Shown here: positions 59,227-64,000 of the stretch, in pieces | How the letters are laid out: each line of letters starts with the position of its first letter | How positions within the stretch are numbered: position 1 is the first letter of the stretch | Source of the DNA: Streptomyces griseocarneus | Lineage (GTDB): Bacteria > Actinomycetota > Actinomycetes > Streptomycetales > Streptomycetaceae | Assembly: GCA_003674045.1 (NCBI GenBank) | Contig: PENC01000015.1 | Span: 103,878-167,877, forward strand | Length of the DNA stretch: 64,000 bases | Reading direction: 5' to 3' | Program-made: the position numbers and the translations under genes | The notes under the pieces: generated by a model | The model's input: the letters and a program-made list of their open reading frames with translations, nothing else | Database searches by the model: none | What the model was told of the DNA's origin: nothing

Positions 59227-60387
59227 CTATGCACGGCGTACCGCCACGGCCGCCGCAGGCCGTCCCTCGCGTGCGGTCCGGCCGCCGCGCCCCTGTTCGT
59301 ACGTGCGGAACGCGGACAGGCACAGGAGCAGCACCGCGGCGAACGCCGGGAGCCAGGCCAGGCGGGCGAGCACCCAGCCGGGGCCGTCGGGCGCGGTGTG
59401 GAGGCCGGGGAGGCCGCCGCCCAGCAGCAGGCCGGCGGCGGTGACGGTCATCATCGCGGTCTGGTGCCAGAGGAAGACCGTCATCGCGGAGAGGTTGACC
59501 AGGGCCACCGCCGCCCAGGCGGCGGGCCGGGCGAGCACCCGCCGCAGGGGGCCCGTGAGCAGCAGGGCCGCGCCGCACTGGGCGAGCCCGAAGGTGACGG
59601 CGGCCAGGGTGGGCGGGTTGAGGTTGGATATCGCGGCGCCGGGCACGCCGACCATGGACGCGGGGTAACCGGCCCACAGGACGAGGCCCGCGGTGGCGGC
59701 GGCCCCGCCGAGCAGCAGCGTCCAGCCCGTCGCACGGCCGCGCAGCTCGCCGCGGGCCCAGGCCGCGCCCAGGCAGTACGGGACGAGCCAGCCCGCCGCC
59801 ACGTTGATCCAGCCGGGCCAGGCGGGGCCGCCGAGGCCGAAGCGGATCAGGTCGACGTGCAGGACGACGGCGAGCGGCCACAGCGGGTGCAGCCGGGCGA
59901 CCAGGGGCGTCGCCGCCGTGAGCACGGCGAAGACCAGCAGGAACCACAGCGGCGACAGGACCAGCGTGAGCAGCGTCCGTACGGTGTCCGGGCCCGCTCC
60001 CCCGGCGAGCATGCCGCCCGCGATCACGGCCCACAGGGTCAGCACGGCGGCGACGGGCCGGAACAGCCGGGCCAGCCGGGCGCCGAGCCAGGTCCGGTAC
60101 GCCGTCCCCCGGGCGCGGGCGGAGGCGTAGCCGCCCGCCGCGACCCGGCCACCGACGAAGAAGAAGACGGCGAGCGTCTGGAACAGCCAGGAGACCGGGG
60201 TCAGCGCGGGCAGGTGCTGGAGCGGGCTGGCGCCGTGCAGCGTGGGGCCGTCGGCGACGAGCGCGGTCACCAGCCAGTGGCCGAGCACCACGCCGAGGAT
60301 CGCGAACGCGCGCAGGGCGTCGACGGCCCGGTCCCGGTCGGGCGGGGTGGCGGAGTCGATCCGCAGGGCGAGGTCACGCAACGCCAT
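59227..60387 (-). CDS. Membrane acyltransferase (acyltransferase_3/OafA-like)
   Basis: 386 aa. Opens DRDRAVDALRAFAILGVVLGHW, the usual RxxDxLR...H start of acyltransferase_3. About ten membrane helices; later motif LSAMTVFLWHQTAMMTV. Transfers acyl groups from CoA (or ACP) to sugars, lipids or antibiotics across the membrane. ATG at 60387 with GGAAGGA. Just upstream of the two-component genes on the same strand. Confidence 0.88.
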   Translation of the reverse strand: MALRDLALRIDSATPPDRDRAVDALRAFAILGVVLGHWLVTALVADGPTLHGASPLQHLPALTPVSWLFQTLAVFFFVGGRVAAGGYASARARGTAYRTWLGARLARLFRPVAAVLTLWAVIAGGMLAGGAGPDTVRTLLTLVLSPLWFLLVFAVLTAATPLVARLHPLWPLAVVLHVDLIRFGLGGPAWPGWINVAAGWLVPYCLGAAWARGELRGRATGWTLLLGGAAATAGLVLWAGYPASMVGVPGAAISNLNPPTLAAVTFGLAQCGAALLLTGPLRRVLARPAAWAAVALVNLSAMTVFLWHQTAMMTVTAAGLLLGGGLPGLHTAPDGPGWVLARLAWLPAFAAVLLLCLSAFRTYEQGRGGRTAREGRPAAAVAVRRA

Positions 60388-60689
60388 GGGGGTGTCCTTC
60401 CGTACCGGATGCCGGTCGTGCATCCGGTACGGAAGCTACGGAGCGCCCCGCGTGGTCGGCGTCCCGCCGGGGAGCTCACTTCGGCGTAGCTCCCGGGTAC
60501 TACGGGTAGGGGGTCGCGCCGAAGCCGACAGTGAATGCCCGAACCCTACAAATTCCCGGCCCCGCACTCGATCGATCACAGCACCCGGAAGAACGCCCCC
60601 ACCTTGGCAGAGTGGCGGAAGAACCAAGCGGCTTCCCGCGCCCCGGCGGCACGGGGAGTTGTACGTCTATGACAATTGGGGGTTCGCTC

Positions 60690-61910
60690 ATGGGTACCGA
60701 CGGCAAGGACGTGGTGGTCACGGGCCTGGGGGCCACGACGCCGCTCGGCGGGGACGTCGCCTCGACGTGGTCGGCGCTGCTGGCCGGGGAGTCGGGGATC
60801 GGCGCGATCGAGGAGGAGTGGGCCCGGGCGCTGCCGACGCGGATCGCGGGCAGGCTCAAGGTGGAGCCGGGCGAGGTGCTGGACCGGGTGCAGGCCCGTC
60901 GCATGGACCGCTGCGAGCAGATAGCGCTCGTGGCCGCTCGGGAGGCGTGGGCGGACGCGGGGGCGCCCGAGGTCGACCCGGAGCGGCTGGCCGTGGTGAT
61001 CGGCACGGGCACCGGGGGCGCCCTGACCCTGCTGGGGCAGGACGACGTCCTGGAGACCTCCGGCGTACGGCGGGTCTCACCGCACACCGTGCCGATGCTC
61101 ATGGCAAACGGCCCGGCGGCCTGGGTCAGCATCGAGCTGGGGGCCCGCGGCGGCGCCCACACCCCGGTGAGCGCCTGCGCCTCGGGGGCCGAGGCCATCG
61201 CGATGGGCCTGGACCTGATCCGGCTCGGCCGGGCCGACGTGGTGGTCGCGGGCGGTACGGAGGCGTGCATCGCCCCGCTGCCGCTGGCGGGCTTCGCCCA
61301 GGCCAAGGCGCATTCGACGCGCAACGACGAGCCCGGACGGGCGTCGCGGCCGTTCGACACGGACCGGGACGGGTTCGTGATCGGCGAGGGCGCCGTGGTG
61401 GTCGTCCTGGAGCGCGCGGAGTTCGCGGCCGCACGGGCGGTCCGGCGGCACGCGCGGCTGGCCGGGGCGGGCGTCACGTCGGACGCGTTCCACATCACGG
61501 CCGCGCACCCCGAGGGGCAGGTCCGCGCCATGCGGCGGGCCCTGGCCGAGGCGGGGCTGGCCCCGCAGGACATCCGGCACGTGCACGCCCACGCGACGTC
61601 CACGCCCAAGGGCGACCTGGTCGAGGCGGAGTCCGTCGCGGAGGCCGTCGGCACGCACGCGGCCGTGACGGCGACGAAGTCGATGACCGGCCACCTCTTC
61701 GGGGCCGCAGGGGCCATGGGCGCCCTGGCCGCGATCCTCGCCGTCCGCGAGGGCGTGATCCCCGCGACGCAGAACCTGGAGAACCTCGACCCGGCGGTGA
61801 AGCTGGACGTCGTCGCGGGCGGACCACGCCACGGGGCGGTCCCGGCGGCCCTGGCGAACTCCTTCGGCTTCGGCGGGCACAACGCGTCACTGGTCTTCAC
61901 GGCTCCGTGA
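60690..61910 (+). CDS. Beta-ketoacyl-ACP synthase (KAS II/FabF family)
   Basis: 406 aa. Thiolase fold with the Cys-His-His triad: PVSACASGAEAIAMG (Cys), HVHAHATSTPKGDLVEAE (His) and SMTGHLFGAAGAMGAL (His); end motif NSFGFGGHNASLVF. Condenses malonyl-ACP with an acyl chain. It is not in the usual fabDHPF cluster and has no ACP beside it, so it may serve a special lipid or secondary product. ATG 60690 has GGGGG 8 bases upstream; ATG 60669 is possible. Confidence 0.92.
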   Translation: MGTDGKDVVVTGLGATTPLGGDVASTWSALLAGESGIGAIEEEWARALPTRIAGRLKVEPGEVLDRVQARRMDRCEQIALVAAREAWADAGAPEVDPERLAVVIGTGTGGALTLLGQDDVLETSGVRRVSPHTVPMLMANGPAAWVSIELGARGGAHTPVSACASGAEAIAMGLDLIRLGRADVVVAGGTEACIAPLPLAGFAQAKAHSTRNDEPGRASRPFDTDRDGFVIGEGAVVVVLERAEFAAARAVRRHARLAGAGVTSDAFHITAAHPEGQVRAMRRALAEAGLAPQDIRHVHAHATSTPKGDLVEAESVAEAVGTHAAVTATKSMTGHLFGAAGAMGALAAILAVREGVIPATQNLENLDPAVKLDVVAGGPRHGAVPAALANSFGFGGHNASLVFTAP

Positions 61911-61961
61911 GAGAACCGGGCGCCCCTGTATAAGGGGCGCCCGTACGGACCGGATCTCCGC

Positions 61962-62417
61962 CTACCAGCCGGCACCCGCGGGCTGCTTCGTGGTGACGTT
62001 GATCCGGTTGAAGAGGTTGGTCAGGCCGATCCAGAGGGTCAGCCCGGAGAGCTGCCGCTCGTCGAAGTGCTTGGCGGCCTCGTTCCAGACGTCGTCCGGC
62101 ACCGGGTCCGGGCGGTCGCTGAGCCGGGTCACGCACTCGGCGAGCGCCAGCGCGGCACGCTCGGCGTCGGTGAAGCAGGGGGCCTCCCGCCAGGCGGCCA
62201 CGGCGTGCAGCCGCTCGTCGGTCTCGCCCGCCTTCTTGGCGCTCTTCACTCCCCCGTCGACACAGTAGGCACAGCCGTTGATCTGGCTGGCCCGCAGATG
62301 CACGAGCTCCAGGGTCGACTCGGGCACACCGCCCTTCTTCGCGGCCTTCATCACGCTCAGCACGGCGGGCAGGGCCTCGGGGATGATCGTGGCGGGGTTC
62401 GGGATACGTGCTTCCAT
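61962..62417 (-). CDS. Carboxymuconolactone decarboxylase/AhpD-like protein
   Basis: 151 aa. AhpD core ELVHLRASQINGCAYCVDGG holds the CxxC pair, but the His usual four residues after the second Cys is Gly. Helical body FTDAERAALALAECVTRLSD. AhpD-like proteins reduce peroxides or other oxidants by the CxxC thiols. It is divergent from the ECF sigma gene, the classic ECF41 partner arrangement. ATG at 62417 with AGGAG upstream. Confidence 0.9.
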   Translation of the reverse strand: MEARIPNPATIIPEALPAVLSVMKAAKKGGVPESTLELVHLRASQINGCAYCVDGGVKSAKKAGETDERLHAVAAWREAPCFTDAERAALALAECVTRLSDRPDPVPDDVWNEAAKHFDERQLSGLTLWIGLTNLFNRINVTTKQPAGAGW

Positions 62418-62453
62418 CGTGGCACTCCTCACATGGCGTCCCGTCGATCGCGG

Positions 62454-62480
62454 TGTCACATCGCCGGGGATTCATCCGTC
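62454..62480 (+). promoter_or_regulatory. ECF41-type promoter before the sigma gene
   Basis: TGTCACA (62454-62460), 16-base spacer, CGTC (62477-62480). This matches the ECF41 consensus TGTCACA-N16-CGTC and would make the sigma gene autoregulated. Confidence 0.7.
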
Positions 62481-62517
62481 ATTGCACTGACGGACGGCGA
62501 CGAGGGAATGTGACGGG

Positions 62518-63384
62518 ATGGACGAGAAAGATCTTCTGGCGGAGCGTTTCGAGGCGTACCGCCCCCACCTGCGGGCCGTGGGCTACCGCATGCTCGGCTC
62601 GCTGAGCGAGGCCGACGACGCCGTACAGGAGGCGTGGCTGCGGCTCAGCCGCTCCGGCGCGGAGGGCGTCGGAAACCTGGGCGGCTGGCTGACCACCGTC
62701 GTCGGCCGCGTCTGCCTGGACATGCTGCGCTCCCGCGGCTCGCGCGGCGAGGAGCCACTGGACGTCGTACAGGTGCCGGACCCGCTGGTCAGCGACGTGA
62801 CCGGGGCCGACCCCGAGCAGCAGGCGCTGGTCGCGGACTCGGTCGGGCTGGCGCTGCTGGTGGTCCTGGAGACGCTGGCGCCCGCGGAACGGCTGGCCTT
62901 CGTGCTGCACGACATGTTCGGCGTGCCCTTCGACGAGATCGCGCCGATGGTGGGCCGCACCCCGACCGCGGCGCGGCAGCTGGCCAGCCGGGCCCGGCGC
63001 CGGGTACGGTCCGGGGCCCCCGCCCCCGACCCGGACCTCGCCCGGCAGCGCGAGGTCGTGGACGCCTTCCTCACCGCCTCGCGCGGCGGTGACTTCGACG
63101 CGCTCGTCGCCCTCCTCGACCCGGAGGTCCTCCTGCGCGCCGACACGGGCCACGGCGTGACACAGGTACGCGGCGCGGCAGCCGTCGCGAACCAGGCCCT
63201 CCTCTTCCGCGCCGCGGCCCGCTTCGCACGTCCCGTACTCGTCAACGGCACGGTCGGCATCCTCACGGCCCCGGACGGGGAGGCGGTGGCGGTCATGGGC
63301 CTCACGATCGCGGACGGCCGCGTCCGCACCATCGAGATCCTGGCGGACCCGGAGCGGCTCCAGTCGCTCGGACTGCGCGGCTGA
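62518..63384 (+). CDS. ECF41-type sigma factor with C-terminal SnoaL-like domain
   Basis: 288 aa. Sigma region 2 (RFEAYRPHLRAVGYRMLGSLSEADDAVQEAW), region 4 (LAPAERLAFVLHDMFGVPFDEIAPMVGRTPTAARQLASRARRR), then a SnoaL-like domain (VVDAFLTASRGGDFDALVALLDPEVLLRADTG). In ECF41 factors this extension replaces a separate anti-sigma and controls activity from within the chain; the DGGGK motif is degenerate here (DTGHG). Divergent partner is the CMD gene. Confidence 0.92.
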   Translation: MDEKDLLAERFEAYRPHLRAVGYRMLGSLSEADDAVQEAWLRLSRSGAEGVGNLGGWLTTVVGRVCLDMLRSRGSRGEEPLDVVQVPDPLVSDVTGADPEQQALVADSVGLALLVVLETLAPAERLAFVLHDMFGVPFDEIAPMVGRTPTAARQLASRARRRVRSGAPAPDPDLARQREVVDAFLTASRGGDFDALVALLDPEVLLRADTGHGVTQVRGAAAVANQALLFRAAARFARPVLVNGTVGILTAPDGEAVAVMGLTIADGRVRTIEILADPERLQSLGLRG

Positions 63385-63454
63385 GACCACCACGGGGGCA
63401 CCCCCGCGCCTACCGGGGTGCGTCTGCGCTGCGCGCGCGTCTGCGGCTCCGTCG

Positions 63455-63483
63455 TGGCTGGTCGCGCAGTTCCCCGCGCCCCT
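63455..63483 (+). repeat. Dispersed intergenic repeat, copy 7a
   Basis: TGGCTGGTCGCGCAG then TTCCCCGCGCCCCT, preceded by the CGCCTACCGGGGTGCGTCTG arm seen left of attL. Confidence 0.85.
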
Positions 63484-63656
63484 GAAGGGGCACAGCCACC
63501 CCTGACGGATAGCCGACCTCCGGTGGAGGGGGCGGGGCCGGAGGGCGGGGTTCTGGAACGACGGTGCACGAAGCACGGCACCCCACCCGAATCGGCCGCA
63601 CGCACCGCGTTCCAGGTTCCCGCCCGGAGGCCACGCCCCCGGCCCACAGACCACCC

Positions 63657-63686
63657 AGGGGCGCGGGGAACGGCGCGGCCAGCCCC
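63657..63686 (-). repeat. Dispersed intergenic repeat, copy 7b (diverged)
   Basis: AGGGGCGCGGGGAACGGCGC then GGCCAGCCCC; one base (GGCGC for TGCGC) differs in the centre, within the presumed crossover region. Confidence 0.75.
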
Positions 63687-63994
63687 CGCCGGACCCGCAC
63701 ACGATCGCTCACGCAACGCAACGAGAACCGCCCTCCGGTGTGAGGCCGGGCATAGGAGCTGGGTCACGTACGACGCCGCCTAGTACCCCCCGAAGGGGCA
63801 AAACGGACACTTTGGCACGCCTGACACGACCCCGCGCCTACGGCCGGGGGTCGTAGGTCACATCATTGCCAGGCGTTTTTCCCGCCGCTAACAATTGCCG
63901 AGTCGCACGGCGCCGTCGGAACAGGACGCGGCGCTTTTGATTCGCGCCGATCCGGGCCACTGCGACGCAAGCGATGGGAAGAGGTTCAGTTCAG

Positions 63995-64000
63995 ATGCGC
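63995..64000 (+). CDS. Possible gene start at the right edge
   Basis: ATGCGC preceded by GAAGAGG at a 9-base distance. Only two codons are visible, so no product can be given. Confidence 0.35.

Larger units (their letters stand above)
63385..63994. other. Intergenic region at the right edge
   Basis: 610 bases. Two inverted repeat copies (63455-63483, 63657-63686), hairpin CCTACG...CGTAGG at about 63837, and a final stretch of AT-richer DNA (ACAATTGCCG) before a possible gene start at 63995. No gene supported within it. Confidence 0.55.

Noticed and set aside
63840..63960. c-di-AMP (ydaO) riboswitch before the right-edge gene
   Set aside because: TTGCCGAGTCGC recalls part of it, but the conserved flanking stems are not present.

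Overview
The base composition (very high GC, G/C-ending codons), GTG and TTG starts, the sporulation gene ssgB and the content and order of the housekeeping genes all point to a Streptomyces chromosome. The sequence is chromosomal backbone interrupted by one clearly delimited integrated element of about 8.2 kb and one smaller accessory cassette.

Layout. 1-9.6 kb: a partial gene coupled to a DUF4365 gene, a DnaQ-type exonuclease, two tRNA-Val(CAC), an SRPBCC protein, ssgB, a CGNR zinc-finger protein, a DsbA-like protein, a double GNAT protein, the folate pair pabB-pabC, and a tRNA cluster of Gly-Cys followed by four tRNA-Val(GAC) made by a 180-bp tandem duplication. 9.3-20.3 kb: a small membrane protein, a Ser/Thr kinase, a SpoU methyltransferase and cobalamin genes (siroheme/uroporphyrinogen methylation, a very long BluB-CobT fusion, CobL). 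20.4-23.2 kb: the methionine ABC transporter metN-metI-metQ.

23.78-32.02 kb: an integrated element. It has a large serine recombinase at its right edge, a P22-type phage coat protein, a scaffold-like protein, a terminase-small-subunit-like protein, an XRE regulator and many tiny Cys-rich proteins. No portal, large terminase or tail gene is present. Joining the two edges rebuilds a symmetrical attP, and joining the two flanks rebuilds one copy of an intergenic repeat that occurs at least eight more times in this window. The element therefore appears to integrate into a dispersed repeat.

32.2-43.2 kb: membrane proteins, a GNAT, a sigma-like factor, glpQ with a PHO-box-like repeat, a PlsC acyltransferase, a secreted lipase, a TetR/MFS pair with its operator, argH and argG, and a Uma2-type protein. 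43.3-46.7 kb: tRNA-Pro(GGG), then an accessory cassette (APH-like kinase, tiny zinc-finger proteins, XRE regulator) that is a paralogue of the regulator end of the integrated element, including its divergent leader DNA. 46.7-64 kb: a lone ccsB, an amidohydrolase, the arginine operon argC-(51-codon ORF)-argJ-argB-argD-argR, monomeric isocitrate dehydrogenase, a LuxR/histidine-kinase two-component system, a membrane acyltransferase, a ketosynthase, and a divergent CMD/ECF41-type sigma factor pair. The window ends at the first two codons of another gene.

How it fits together. Arginine synthesis is split between the argG, argH and argCJBDR loci. ArgR is encoded in the last and probably acts on the argG and argC promoters, which both carry good -35/-10 boxes overlapped by ARG-box-like sequence. 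All functional calls rest on sequence reading and family knowledge; no database search was run.
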